DNA of 64,000 nucleotides. It comes from Pseudoalteromonas xiamenensis. Its GTDB lineage: Bacteria > Pseudomonadota > Gammaproteobacteria > Enterobacterales > Alteromonadaceae. Every line of letters starts with the position of its first letter. Within the stretch, counting starts at the first letter, position 1. Shown here one piece after another: positions 53,991-63,710 of the stretch. Made by a program: the position numbers and the translations under genes. Under the pieces are notes generated by a model that saw only the letters and a list, made by a program, of their open reading frames with translations, was not told the DNA's origin and searched no databases. The stretch lies in assembly GCF_042431545.1 (NCBI RefSeq), contig NZ_JBHLYX010000001.1; one strand, written 5' to 3'.

Positions 53991-54190
53991 AATATTTGTT
54001 CATCGTCACTGTCAACGTGGAGTTCAAGTTTGTTTCGTAAATCGTCGATGTGCATATTGAGATGTATTGGATTGCAACAGGCCGCACAATCTTCGTAAAA
54101 ATCTTGGTCTCCACAGGTGGTATCAAGTGAAACGTGAATATGATGACCACAATGAGGGCACTCGATGCGTTGTGAATAGAGCTCTCTCAT
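53987..54190 (-). CDS. CPXCG-motif cysteine-rich small protein
   Basis: A 67-residue zinc-binding protein with CPHCG near residue 11 and a second pair in DCAACC near 35-39, matching the CPXCG family. The ATG at 54190 is preferred to the GTG at 54193 because AAGG is spaced for it. Function unknown; it overlaps the end of riboflavin synthase. Confidence 0.8.
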   Translation of the reverse strand: MRELYSQRIECPHCGHHIHVSLDTTCGDQDFYEDCAACCNPIHLNMHIDDLRNKLELHVDSDDEQIF

Positions 54191-54263
54191 CACGCTACCT
54201 TTTTATGCCATTAAACACCTCCTAATTATAGCTCGAAAGTCAATAATGGCACTTTTGTGAAGG

Positions 54264-55118
54264 CTATTTTAAGATTTCATAAATTTTGTTTTTAGCTTGA
54301 ACAAGATAGTTGCCAGCGTACATGTTTGCTTGATGAAGAATAGGGTAAAGTTGGTAGAGCGCTTTTCGCTGTTCGTAACCATGATGCAGCGGCGCTATGC
54401 TCTCATATCCCTGATAAAAAGCGTCTGGAAGCGGGCCAAATAACTCACTTGTCGCGAGATCGATTTCTCGGTCACCATAATAGCAAGCCGGTTTGAATAG
54501 GACTGGCTTAGACTCATGAAAGCCAATGTTACCGCGCCAAAAATCGCCATGCAGTAGGCTCGGTTCGACTTGATGCGGTAGCATGGCACGAATGGTTTCA
54601 ACGAATGAATCTATTTCGACAAATTCAACCCCTTGCTCTGCCAACAACTGAAGTTGCCAGCCTATGCGTTCCTCGGCATAAAAGGTATCCCATTTTTTAT
54701 GCCAGCGGTTTGGCTGTATTTGTGTGTGAAGATAGTTATCTGATTCCAGCCCATACATTTTTTGTTCGTTGCGGCTGTGCATTTTGCCAAGCAAAACACC
54801 GCACTCAAACCAATTGTCTTGTTGTGGCTCGGTTGTCACCCATTCAATGACGTGATAAGCAAACTCCATCGTCGTACCAATTAAAATTGAGTCTGCTATT
54901 AAGAAATCGCTATCTCGTATCAACAGTGCTCTGTTACCCGCTTCACACTCAAACCGTTCGAGTGCTTCTACGCGAGCTACTTTTACAAGATAATTGACCG
55001 CACCGTTGCTTATTTTGAATCGGCGTTCGTAGTCGTGGCCAGGAATTTCTGACTTTTTGACGATTTCGAAAGGCTGATGAAGAACTTCAGACAGTTGTTG
55101 GCAAACAGCATTCCACAT
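54264..55118 (-). CDS. Fructosamine kinase-family protein
   Basis: A 284-residue kinase of the fructosamine/ketosamine-3-kinase family, a branch of the aminoglycoside phosphotransferase fold. The catalytic loop is SLLHGDFWRGNIGF and the metal-binding segment YGDREIDLATSELFG; both are diagnostic. It phosphorylates sugar adducts on protein amines so that they detach, a form of deglycation. It stands alone with its own start codon spacing. Confidence 0.9.
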   Translation of the reverse strand: MWNAVCQQLSEVLHQPFEIVKKSEIPGHDYERRFKISNGAVNYLVKVARVEALERFECEAGNRALLIRDSDFLIADSILIGTTMEFAYHVIEWVTTEPQQDNWFECGVLLGKMHSRNEQKMYGLESDNYLHTQIQPNRWHKKWDTFYAEERIGWQLQLLAEQGVEFVEIDSFVETIRAMLPHQVEPSLLHGDFWRGNIGFHESKPVLFKPACYYGDREIDLATSELFGPLPDAFYQGYESIAPLHHGYEQRKALYQLYPILHQANMYAGNYLVQAKNKIYEILK

Positions 55119-55238
55119 GACAAGTCACTTTATCTATCAACGTACTTACAATAATGGCTGAAGATTGCCAAAGCACAAAACATTGAGCAGAAAAATTATT
55201 GATATAGAATAACAAACGTTGAGAATTAAGGAGTTTGT

Positions 55239-55931
55239 ATGAACAAAAGCGTCGTTACGAATTTGTTTGCTGCCGCATTAGTGGTGCTTGGGTATGTTAT
55301 CGATAATGCACTCGTGTTTTCCGTTGGTTTATTTGCATTATCTGGCGCGGTAACAAATTGGCTTGCGATCCATATGTTGTTTGAAAAGGTCCCTTTGCTG
55401 TATGGCTCAGGCGTAATCGTTATTAAGTTTGAACAATTCAAATCCGGTATTCGCGATTTAATTTTAAAAGAATTTTTTAATCGCGATAAAATCGCCCAAT
55501 TTATCGAACAAGAACAACAAAAGTTTGATTTAGCGCCTGTTATCCAAAAAGTCGATTTAAGCCCTGCATTTGACAAGCTGGTTGCTGTAATTGAAGCATC
55601 ACAGTTTGGGGCAATGCTCGGTATGTTTGGTGGCAAAGAAGCCTTAGAGCCAATGCGCGACTCGTTTCAAGAAAAAATGAAAGAAGCAATGAGCGATATT
55701 GCTAAAAGTGATGACTTTCATGCGCTCTTAGCCGAAGAGTTGAAAATGGGTAAAGCCAATGAAGAGTTACTCGAAACGGTAGAAGATTTGGTGGATAAAC
55801 GACTCGCCGAGCTTACACCTCAGATGGTTAAAGAAATTATCCAAACTATGATTAAAACCCACTTAGGTTGGTTAGTGGTGTGGGGTGGTGTGTTTGGCGG
55901 TCTATTCGGACTTGCAGCTCATTTAGTTTAA
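55239..55931 (+). CDS. DUF445 membrane-associated protein
   Basis: A 230-residue protein with an N-terminal hydrophobic hairpin (about residues 5-45), a helical cytoplasmic middle, and a C-terminal helix (LGWLVVWGGVFGGLFGLAAHLV). The AVTNWLAIHMLFEKVP motif identifies the DUF445 family. Function is not known; the fold suggests a membrane-anchored scaffold. Confidence 0.85.
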   Translation: MNKSVVTNLFAAALVVLGYVIDNALVFSVGLFALSGAVTNWLAIHMLFEKVPLLYGSGVIVIKFEQFKSGIRDLILKEFFNRDKIAQFIEQEQQKFDLAPVIQKVDLSPAFDKLVAVIEASQFGAMLGMFGGKEALEPMRDSFQEKMKEAMSDIAKSDDFHALLAEELKMGKANEELLETVEDLVDKRLAELTPQMVKEIIQTMIKTHLGWLVVWGGVFGGLFGLAAHLV

Positions 55932-55993
55932 TTCACCGTTAATCGTCGATATGGCATGCGAACACAAGTCGCATGCCTGTCGAATCTTAAACA

Positions 55994-56344
55994 TTAGCGA
56001 CTGCCACTAATGTAAATTGTTTTAGGTGTGTTGGCCGCTAGGTCCTTGATCGATGTATTGGTCTCAAGCGAAAGTCCAAGCAGACGTGCAGTTTTTGAAA
56101 GGTCGTATTTTTTAGCAAAATCTTCTACACGGTTGTCATTACAACGCAGTTTCATTGTCACTGTATTTTTGCTTACACGCGTCAATGTTAGGGTATCGCG
56201 AAGCGTATTGATGCTATCGGATGCGACGGCCATGCAAAGCGCTGTCGCTACGGAATCATCATTTGCCACAAAATTGTTTGCATTAGCTGTTGTAACTACA
56301 AAACCTAAGAGTGCTGTGCATGTTAATAGTAAACGTTTCATCAT
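55994..56344 (-). CDS. DUF3718-like exported protein
   Basis: A 116-residue exported protein. A signal peptide (MMKRLLLTCTALLGFVVTTANA) precedes a domain with FVANDDSVATALCMAVASD and the two cysteines typical of DUF3718 proteins of Alteromonadales. The start is one of the two ATG codons at 56344 and 56341, with AAGGA upstream. Function unknown. Confidence 0.7.
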   Translation of the reverse strand: MMKRLLLTCTALLGFVVTTANANNFVANDDSVATALCMAVASDSINTLRDTLTLTRVSKNTVTMKLRCNDNRVEDFAKKYDLSKTARLLGLSLETNTSIKDLAANTPKTIYISGSR

Positions 56345-56699
56345 GGTATTCCTTGTATCGGTATGGGCAATTCCAGTATGGCAATTGCCATCTAAATTGC
56401 TGTTAACCAACTGCGACAGGATGTAAGTAGCTGTTTCAACCCCGACACACTCTTAAATAAACTTGCTAGTACCAACAACTTAAGTTGTGTTTTTTGACAC
56501 AATTTCACTAAAATATTTTTCGTTTGTTCATGTTGATTCACCGCTTACCTTTGATTATTTCCACGAGGTTGCTACCTTTAATTAACTAAGTAGCAATGTA
56601 TCTTGATTTTCATCGTAATTAATTGCTTTTTAGGCTTGTTTATTAGCATTTAAGACGTAGATCCGATACATTCCCTAAAAAAACAACAGAGAAAAAACA
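56345..56699. other. Divergent promoter region with two inverted repeats
   Basis: The region separates the DUF3718 gene from the amidohydrolase operon. A 14-bp palindrome ACAACTTAAGTTGT lies at 56475-56488, and a 7-bp inverted repeat TTGCTAC/GTAGCAA at 56569-56596. Either may be a regulator site. No coding sequence is convincing. Confidence 0.5.
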
Positions 56700-58082
56700 A
56701 TGCAAAAATTTGTTCCTTCCATTTTAGCGGTAGCACTGGGTGTCGCGCTAACAGGGTGCCAAGACCAAGGCCCAAAAAGAGAAAAGGTCGAAATAAATAA
56801 AAACCCTTATCCGAGCACCTATAAACCTTACTCAAGTTCGTCCACTCTTATTAAAAATGCAACAGTACTTACGGGGACGGGTGAGCGTTTAGACAACACC
56901 GACGTATTGCTTGTAGATGGTAAGATTAAAGAAGTAGGTCAAAATTTATCAGCGACCGCAGATACAACCGTTGATGCAAATGGGAAATGGGTAACGCCAG
57001 GTATTATCGATGTTCACTCGCACTTGGGTGCATACCCAAGTCCACAAGTTGAGTCTCACCAAGATGGCAACGAAATGACTTCACCTAACACGGCTGAAGT
57101 GTGGGTTGAGCATTCAGTGTGGCCTCAAGATCCTGGTTTCAACCGTGCTCGTGAAGGTGGTATTACGACATTACAGATCCTACCTGGTTCTGCAAACTTG
57201 TTTGGTGGCCGAGGTGTAACGCTTAAGAATATTCCAGCGCCAACAATGCAAGGTATGAAATTCCCAGATGCACCTTACGGTTTGAAGATGGCGTGTGGTG
57301 AAAACCCGAAACGTGTTTATGGTGGAAAAGGCGTATTACCTTCAACTCGTATGGGTAATATGGCTGGCTACCGTAAGTCTTGGGCGGCCGCAACAGAATA
57401 CAAACGCGCTTGGGAAGAATACGATAAAGCATATGCAATGGGCTTAAACCCAGAAGCACCAGAGCGCGATATTAAAATGGACACGCTTCGTGGTGTGTTA
57501 GATGGCGACATTCTTATTCATAACCATTGTTATAAAGCAGAAGAAATGGCGATGATGATCGACTTATCGAAAGAGTTTGGTTATCACGCAGGTACATTCC
57601 ACCACGGCATTGAAGCTTATAAAATAGCTGATTTGCTTGCAGAAAATGGAAACTGTGCGGCACTTTGGCCGGATTGGTGGGGTTTCAAGATGGAAGCCTA
57701 TGACATGGTACAAGAAAACGTAGCAATTGTTGATGCAGTTAAAAACTCTTGTGCGATTGTTCATTCTGATTCTGACACAACAATTCAACGCTTGAACCAA
57801 GAAGCGGGCAAGGTGATGTATCGCGCGAATGACGTGGGCTTCAACTTGAAAGAAGAAGACGCAATTAAGTGGATCACCTACAACGCGGCGAAGAGCCTAG
57901 GTATTCAGGATAAAGTTGGTTCGTTAGCCGCTGGCAAAAACGCTGACGTGGTTATCTGGAACCAAAGTCCATTTAGCGTATACGCAAAAGCGCAACAAGT
58001 ATTTATCGATGGTGCAAAAGTGTACGACCGTGACGATGAAAAATATCAAGCAGTTAGTGACTTTATGCTAGGTCAGAAGTAA
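56700..58082 (+). CDS. Amidohydrolase-family lipoprotein, metal site present
   Basis: A 460-residue exported amidohydrolase. The lipobox is LTGC (Cys20). The metal-binding HxH is in GIIDVHSHLGAY, further histidines are in HNHCYKA and GTFHHGIE, and the aspartate in IVHSDSDTT. The C-terminal GSLAAGKNADVVIWNQSPF closes the composite beta domain. It resembles imidazolonepropionase-type and prolidase-like enzymes, but the substrate is unknown. It is the first gene of a pair with 11 bases before the next. Confidence 0.88.
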   Translation: MQKFVPSILAVALGVALTGCQDQGPKREKVEINKNPYPSTYKPYSSSSTLIKNATVLTGTGERLDNTDVLLVDGKIKEVGQNLSATADTTVDANGKWVTPGIIDVHSHLGAYPSPQVESHQDGNEMTSPNTAEVWVEHSVWPQDPGFNRAREGGITTLQILPGSANLFGGRGVTLKNIPAPTMQGMKFPDAPYGLKMACGENPKRVYGGKGVLPSTRMGNMAGYRKSWAAATEYKRAWEEYDKAYAMGLNPEAPERDIKMDTLRGVLDGDILIHNHCYKAEEMAMMIDLSKEFGYHAGTFHHGIEAYKIADLLAENGNCAALWPDWWGFKMEAYDMVQENVAIVDAVKNSCAIVHSDSDTTIQRLNQEAGKVMYRANDVGFNLKEEDAIKWITYNAAKSLGIQDKVGSLAAGKNADVVIWNQSPFSVYAKAQQVFIDGAKVYDRDDEKYQAVSDFMLGQK

Positions 58083-58093
58083 GGAGGCCAATT

Positions 58094-59326
58094 ATGAAAA
58101 CGTTTAATTTGAGCACATTGGCTTTCGCACTAGTGGCATCTAGTTCTGCGTTTGCAAGTTCAATCGCGATTACAAATGCAACCATTCACACCGCCACAGA
58201 CAGTGGTGTTCTGCAAAACGCCAGTTTGGTGATTACAGATGGCAAAATTTCGGCTATCAACCCAAGTGAAGTGAAAGCGGATACGGTAATCGACGCGCAA
58301 GGTGGTATTGTCACACCAGGTCTTATTAGTTCAATGAATCAATTAGGGCTTGTTGAAGTGGGAGCCGTTGGTGGTTCTCGTGATGCTGGGGACGACAAAG
58401 CTGGAATCGATTTTGATCCAAGCACAGCATACAACCCTCGTAGTTCATTGGTAGCCTATGCGCGCAAGGGCGGGATCACACAAGATCTTATCGCACCTAC
58501 TGGTGGTGAGACGATTTTCGCTGGTCTTGCTGCTGCGGTTGAGCTTACAGGCGCATTTGATAGCGTCGTTGGCAGCCAGAAAGCGTTAGTTGTCGAAATG
58601 GGTGAAAAAGACAAGGGCTCACGCGCTATGTCTTATAAAACGCTAGTTGATAAGCTAGAAAGCCATAAGCAAAAGCTTGCTAAGAAAGACGACAAGAAGA
58701 AAGACGAAACACCAAGTACTGAAGAACAGGTTCTAACCAAAGTCCTAGCCGGTAAACTTCCAGTTGTTGTTGAAGTACAACGCGCAGCTGATATTCTACA
58801 ACTGCTTAAAATTAAAGCACAGTACAACCTTAATCTAGTGCTTAGTGGTGCGAATGACGCGGTGTTAGTTGCGGACGAAATAGCAAAAGCAAATGTACCG
58901 GTTATTTTCAGTGCGATGGACAACTTACCAGGTAATTTTGATGCAATGCACGCGAATCTAGCAAACGCTGGCAAACTTGAAAAAGCGGGTGTAAAGGTAA
59001 TGCTTACTGTCGCGGGTGATGCAAGCCACAATATGTATCAATTGCGTTTTGATGCCGGTAACGCGGTGTCTTATGGTATGAGCTACGATGGTGCAATCAA
59101 GGCTGTGACTGCAAACGTTGCGGACGTATTTGGACTAACGGGTGGCAAAATTGCAGTGGGGCAAAAAGCAGATGTTGTTCTTTGGAATGGCGATCCACTT
59201 GAGCTGAGTTCTCATGTCGTTAAAATGTTTATTAATGGCGAAGAGATTTCAACGCAATCGCGTCATGACAAGCTGCGTGATCGTTACATGAAGAAATCAG
59301 ACATGCCTGCGGGTTATACAAAATAA
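58094..59326 (+). CDS. Amidohydrolase-family exported protein lacking the HxH metal motif
   Basis: A 410-residue exported protein with signal peptide (cleavage near AFA, residue 22) and clear amidohydrolase fold, including GIVTPGLISS and the C-terminal GGKIAVGQKADVVLWNGDPL. Where the active enzymes have His-x-His it reads SSMNQLG, and no second histidine cluster replaces it, so it is probably catalytically inactive and may form a heterodimer with, or assist, the upstream partner. A lysine-rich linker (LAKKDDKKKDE) splits the domain near residue 198. GGAGG upstream gives strong translation. Confidence 0.85.
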   Translation: MKTFNLSTLAFALVASSSAFASSIAITNATIHTATDSGVLQNASLVITDGKISAINPSEVKADTVIDAQGGIVTPGLISSMNQLGLVEVGAVGGSRDAGDDKAGIDFDPSTAYNPRSSLVAYARKGGITQDLIAPTGGETIFAGLAAAVELTGAFDSVVGSQKALVVEMGEKDKGSRAMSYKTLVDKLESHKQKLAKKDDKKKDETPSTEEQVLTKVLAGKLPVVVEVQRAADILQLLKIKAQYNLNLVLSGANDAVLVADEIAKANVPVIFSAMDNLPGNFDAMHANLANAGKLEKAGVKVMLTVAGDASHNMYQLRFDAGNAVSYGMSYDGAIKAVTANVADVFGLTGGKIAVGQKADVVLWNGDPLELSSHVVKMFINGEEISTQSRHDKLRDRYMKKSDMPAGYTK

Positions 59327-59351
59327 TCGGATCCCATTGACCGAAAGATAA

Positions 59352-59378
59352 AAAAGGCCTGATTTAATCAGGCCTTTT
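59352..59378. terminator. Strong bidirectional terminator
   Basis: An 11-bp stem (AAAAGGCCTGA paired with TCAGGCCTTTT) with a short TTTAA loop lies between the amidohydrolase operon and the convergent peptidase gene. Confidence 0.9.
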
Positions 59379-59430
59379 GATTTGTCGAAACCTTTTTCTG
59401 TTTTCGACACGCGTATAGCACGCGACTTGC

Positions 59431-61911
59431 TTACATTATTTCTTTCAATCGGGCTGTTTTAACGAGTTTTACCGGTTCACCATCCACCTCTAAAATGGCT
59501 TCAATGCGGAGTAAATCATCCTCGCTTAACGCATTCGGAATGGACACAACAAAAGGCCACTGCTTGTGTTCATATGGCTCAATTTTAACAGGCAGACGAG
59601 TTTGGATTTGCGCTTGCGATGCTGATGTTGGGATGTACGATACTCGAATTTCACCTTCAGTTTCACCGGAATACGGACCTGTCAGTGATACGTCCAAATT
59701 AATGTTCTTGTCTTGGACAGCTGCGTGAGAATTTAACCACACACCATCAAAGTAGGATGTGGGTTGTCTGATTTTATGGACGAGTGACAAATTTCCAACC
59801 TGTATATGAGATTCAATCACCATATCTTCAGCGTTAGCCGGCACAGTTAACGGCGATTTGACGTTACTTTCAGAAAGGCGAGTTTCAACAATATCCTGCT
59901 TTACCGCATTCCCGTTTGCATCTCTATACGTGACTTTCGAACTGAGGTTTGCAGTTTGACTATAGTGGTAGGTCGTAAACAAATAAGGTTGTTGTTTATT
60001 AAAATTAATTTTTGTGGAAATACCAAATAACGATTGAATCGCCTCGTTGTGTGACTCGCTCTTCGTTGCTGACAAAAGCTGTAGCCAAGCGTCCGTAATT
60101 ACGGCGAGTTGTTGTGACATGTGGAGCGGGTCTGACTTCTTAGTGAGTTCAAGCAACGTTGTCACTTGCTCATGGCAGGTAGGGATTAATGCTGAAAAGT
60201 CCTCGCAGGTTGCAAAAAGTTGATAGAGTGTTTGCCAGTCATTTATACCCCAAGGGTTCGGGCTCCCTTGCACTGCTTTTGTGGTGTAGCGATTTGGCAG
60301 TCTTGGTGAAATCTTGTGATTGTTGTTTTGTGCCAGAATGCTCATCTTATCCAATGTTACCTGTTCAACTATTTCATCATCGACTGCAAGCGGGATACGT
60401 TGTGTTTCGCCTGAAGCGCTGATGTTGAGGATTAACTGGCCTGTGTTTGGTTCTTTTTCGACAAGTAAGGAGAGTGTCGGGTGTGCCGTCAGTTGGTCGG
60501 AAATACGGTTTGACAACGAATAGGTATGCTGTTCGTTTGATGGAGAACTGACTTCGATAGTTTCGCCATCAACCAGTAAGATACGAAGCGCATTGTCACG
60601 TCCTTCAGGTTCTTTACCTTGATATGTTTTTCGGTATTGTTCTCGCTCAACTGCAAGATTAGCAATAACAGACATACCAACTAGTCCGCGCTTAAGTTGT
60701 TCTGGAACAAATTGAATATCAATACCAATCGTGTTGGTTGATGTCGCTGAATGCGGAAAATCCATTAGTGGCATCGGTGTTTTCATGGTGGGAATAACAT
60801 CAAGTCGCGAAATTTTTCCCGAGTCTGTATTTCTCACCCAATAATACTCACCATCTTGCTCCCAAGGTCCTTCAACGATATTGAAGGTCGGTGCGACGTT
60901 TGACATAAATTGCGCGAATTCGTCTTCTACTGTTTGCCAATTTGGAAAGGTTTCTTTAAGCAATTTATTCGCCACCGGCAAGGTGTTGTCGCTGTGGGGA
61001 TTAGCCGCCATTAATCTATTCATAAAGTGCTGAAAATAGAGTGCACGTTCAGGGTCATTTAACAGAAAGTGAATGATAAAAAAATTCAATCCGCGTTGGA
61101 GACGAGGCGAGTCATTGATTTGTTCTATAGTGGGTTTGTTCGCTGCGTAATATTGCTGAAGCCCAGTGGTGAGGTAGTTCATTGGTGCTCTATCAAAAAC
61201 CATCACGTTGAGCTGCTTTTTGTCTGGATCATAGACATGGTGCGCGATTGAGTCTGCAAGACCTTCCGTGATCCAATTCGGTGCCCAGCTAGAATGCCCC
61301 GTCAAAGCCATATGAAAAGCGTGCATCGTTTCATGGATCACAATATAGCGTTGATGATGGTAACGATGACTCGGAAAATTATATCCCGCGCGGTTATAAA
61401 ACATCGTTTCACCCCCCGCAGTATCATGAACGCCACGTAAGAAGCCATCATCTAGCATTGCTTCTTTAACGCGTGCTCGTGTTGAACCATACACCACCGC
61501 GATGCGTTGGTTATCGATGTTTGAAGGCTCCGCACCGAAAAGTGCAACATAATGAGGATAAGACAGCTCTAACAGTTCTAAATACAGCGTTACCTTTTCT
61601 TCAGGAAGATCGCTTTTAAGTGCGAAATGCTTACTGACCCACCAATTATAGCCACGGCTATTCGTGATTTTTCCTTCACTGTATGTGTAGGGAATGGTTT
61701 TCCCAAGATATTGAATATCAATATGGTTTAGCGTAGATACTCTGCCTGCGACGGTAATATCAGCTTTCATTTGGTTAGGGGTGGGGATGGACAGCACGTC
61801 ATTGTTTGACGTTAGGGATTGGCTAAGTGTTGGCTCGGACTGACAACCGCCTAATAAAAGCGTACTTGAAATGAGAACCGCAAGTAGGGAACGTGGATGT
61901 GTTTTTTTCAT
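59431..61911 (-). CDS. Large lipoprotein with gluzincin-type HExxH peptidase motif
   Basis: An 826-residue lipoprotein (lipobox LLGGC, Cys23, numbered from ATG 61911). The only catalytic motif is HETMH at about residues 193-197, followed by W-I-T-E-G-L-A with E216, the arrangement of gluzincin metallopeptidases. The long C-terminal part is beta-rich and may hold repeated Ig-like domains. I cannot assign a family or substrate. It is transcribed divergently from the POT-like transporter gene, so extracytoplasmic proteolysis followed by peptide uptake is a reasonable guess. Confidence 0.7.
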   Translation of the reverse strand: MKKTHPRSLLAVLISSTLLLGGCQSEPTLSQSLTSNNDVLSIPTPNQMKADITVAGRVSTLNHIDIQYLGKTIPYTYSEGKITNSRGYNWWVSKHFALKSDLPEEKVTLYLELLELSYPHYVALFGAEPSNIDNQRIAVVYGSTRARVKEAMLDDGFLRGVHDTAGGETMFYNRAGYNFPSHRYHHQRYIVIHETMHAFHMALTGHSSWAPNWITEGLADSIAHHVYDPDKKQLNVMVFDRAPMNYLTTGLQQYYAANKPTIEQINDSPRLQRGLNFFIIHFLLNDPERALYFQHFMNRLMAANPHSDNTLPVANKLLKETFPNWQTVEDEFAQFMSNVAPTFNIVEGPWEQDGEYYWVRNTDSGKISRLDVIPTMKTPMPLMDFPHSATSTNTIGIDIQFVPEQLKRGLVGMSVIANLAVEREQYRKTYQGKEPEGRDNALRILLVDGETIEVSSPSNEQHTYSLSNRISDQLTAHPTLSLLVEKEPNTGQLILNISASGETQRIPLAVDDEIVEQVTLDKMSILAQNNNHKISPRLPNRYTTKAVQGSPNPWGINDWQTLYQLFATCEDFSALIPTCHEQVTTLLELTKKSDPLHMSQQLAVITDAWLQLLSATKSESHNEAIQSLFGISTKINFNKQQPYLFTTYHYSQTANLSSKVTYRDANGNAVKQDIVETRLSESNVKSPLTVPANAEDMVIESHIQVGNLSLVHKIRQPTSYFDGVWLNSHAAVQDKNINLDVSLTGPYSGETEGEIRVSYIPTSASQAQIQTRLPVKIEPYEHKQWPFVVSIPNALSEDDLLRIEAILEVDGEPVKLVKTARLKEIM

Positions 61912-61996
61912 TTTAGTTTTACCTTGATCTAACGTGTTGCAATGAGTGTATATTGTATGCAATATAAAAAGCAATTATCAAACAACAATACGCACT

Positions 61997-63709
61997 ATGG
62001 ATATCACTTCAAAAGAAGCCACAAAGTCAGGCTCGATAGCGAGTCAATTTGGTCGTAATTTCTATGTCGCAAACCTCATGGAAATATTTGAGCGGTTAGC
62101 ATGGTATGGATTCTTTGCGGTCTCATCGATATACATGACAACACCGGTTGAGCAAGGCGGAGTTGGTTTTAGTAATGTAGAGCGGGGCGCGATTCAGGGC
62201 ATAATTCCGTTCTTTCTGTATTTGTTGCCCGTTTTTACCGGCGCGATAGCAGACCAAGTTGGCTACAAAAAAATGTTTTTGTTCGCCTTCATAATTATGG
62301 CGCCTGGGTATTGGCTGCTTGGCTATGCGAGAAGCTTTAACGAGTTTTTTGCTGCTTTGTCGATTGTTGCACTCGGTGCCGCGTGCTTTAAACCCGTTGT
62401 TGTCGGCACGGTTGCCATGAGCACCAATGAAAACAATCGAGGTTTAGGTTTTGGTATTTTTTACACCATGGTGAACGTCGGGGGCTTTCTTGGTCCATTA
62501 ATCGCAGGCTACATGCGTGCCATCAGTTGGGATGCCGTATTCATGATGTCTGCGGCTTGGATATTGCTCAATTTTATTCCGTTACTACTATGGTACAAAC
62601 TGTCTATCACGACGAATAAAAACCGACGTATCACGGATATTCTAAACGACGCTCAAACGGTTCTAGGAAACGCTCGGTTTGCGCTCCTGAGTTTCGGCCT
62701 TGTTGTGATCATTATGCTTATCGGTAGTCAGTTTATCACAGGGCCGTTTGGGCCAATCTTGCTTGTCGGGTTCGTAATAGGTTTCATGTTTTGGGAACGC
62801 CGTTGTACCAAAGAAGCGACGCGTTGGTGGCAACAGCGGCTTGTGATAAGCCAACCGCGCTTTGCCTTATATTTACTCATACTTACCGGGTTTTGGACCG
62901 TCTATAACCAGCTATTTTATACCTTACCAATATTCATTCGCGATTACGTTGATACAAGCGATTTGGTTCAGTTGATCAATGCTGTTAGTCCACAAGTGGC
63001 GAACTTTTTATCTCATCTCGATATTGATGCGATTGAGAAATTGACAATGGAACTTCTTAAAACCGATTTAATGGCTGATACGATGACAAGTTACCGTGCG
63101 CATTTGGCCCACCTTAAAATTTTACTTCCAATGTCTCAACTTGAATCCATCAACACAGCGCTAAGAGAACTGCAAACCATCCCTGAAGAAACTCGGCACG
63201 TACAACTTCAACTATTTTTGGCATCTCTATCCCAATACCGACAAGTCAATCCTGAATATTTAATCAACCTAGATTTCGCTGCAATAGTATTGTTCCAAGT
63301 TGCGGTAAGCCAATGTGTTGCAAAGAAACGCTCCATCTCGGTGCTCATTGCAGGTCTAATCGTAACCGCACTCGCATTTGTGTTCGCGTGTTTAAGTGGA
63401 AATTGGTTGTCAGGAGGTGCGTTGATGATTTTGGTGATTGTACTCATCGCGTTAGGAGAAATGCTCACATCGCCCAAAAGCCAAGAATATGTTGCGACGT
63501 TTGCACCCGAGGGCGCTGCTGCAACGTACATGGGTTACTATTTCGTCTCGATGGCGCTGGGCTTTTTATTTGCAGGCTTCCTTTCAGGTTGGAGCTATGA
63601 CGTGTTCGTTATAGAGATGCATAAGCCTGAATTAATGTGGATGCTATTTTCTGGGATTGCGCTTTCTACCGCCTTAGCGTTTTACAAATTTGATAAAAAA
63701 TTTAGTTGA
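61997..63709 (+). CDS. POT/PTR-like MFS transporter with an unusual insertion
   Basis: A 570-residue major facilitator protein resembling the proton-dependent oligopeptide transporters. The N-terminal NLMEIFERLAWYGFFAVSSIYM corresponds to the E-R-x-x-Y motif of that family, and ALGAACFKPVVVGTVA to the second signature. A soluble insertion of about 110 residues (roughly 325-435, helical, from DTSDLVQLINA to QVNPEYLINL) interrupts the helices in the second half. Substrate is inferred to be peptides. The ATG at 61997 is used; a longer frame starts at 61946 but overlaps the divergent promoter. Confidence 0.8.
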   Translation: MDITSKEATKSGSIASQFGRNFYVANLMEIFERLAWYGFFAVSSIYMTTPVEQGGVGFSNVERGAIQGIIPFFLYLLPVFTGAIADQVGYKKMFLFAFIIMAPGYWLLGYARSFNEFFAALSIVALGAACFKPVVVGTVAMSTNENNRGLGFGIFYTMVNVGGFLGPLIAGYMRAISWDAVFMMSAAWILLNFIPLLLWYKLSITTNKNRRITDILNDAQTVLGNARFALLSFGLVVIIMLIGSQFITGPFGPILLVGFVIGFMFWERRCTKEATRWWQQRLVISQPRFALYLLILTGFWTVYNQLFYTLPIFIRDYVDTSDLVQLINAVSPQVANFLSHLDIDAIEKLTMELLKTDLMADTMTSYRAHLAHLKILLPMSQLESINTALRELQTIPEETRHVQLQLFLASLSQYRQVNPEYLINLDFAAIVLFQVAVSQCVAKKRSISVLIAGLIVTALAFVFACLSGNWLSGGALMILVIVLIALGEMLTSPKSQEYVATFAPEGAAATYMGYYFVSMALGFLFAGFLSGWSYDVFVIEMHKPELMWMLFSGIALSTALAFYKFDKKFS

Positions 63710-63710
63710 G

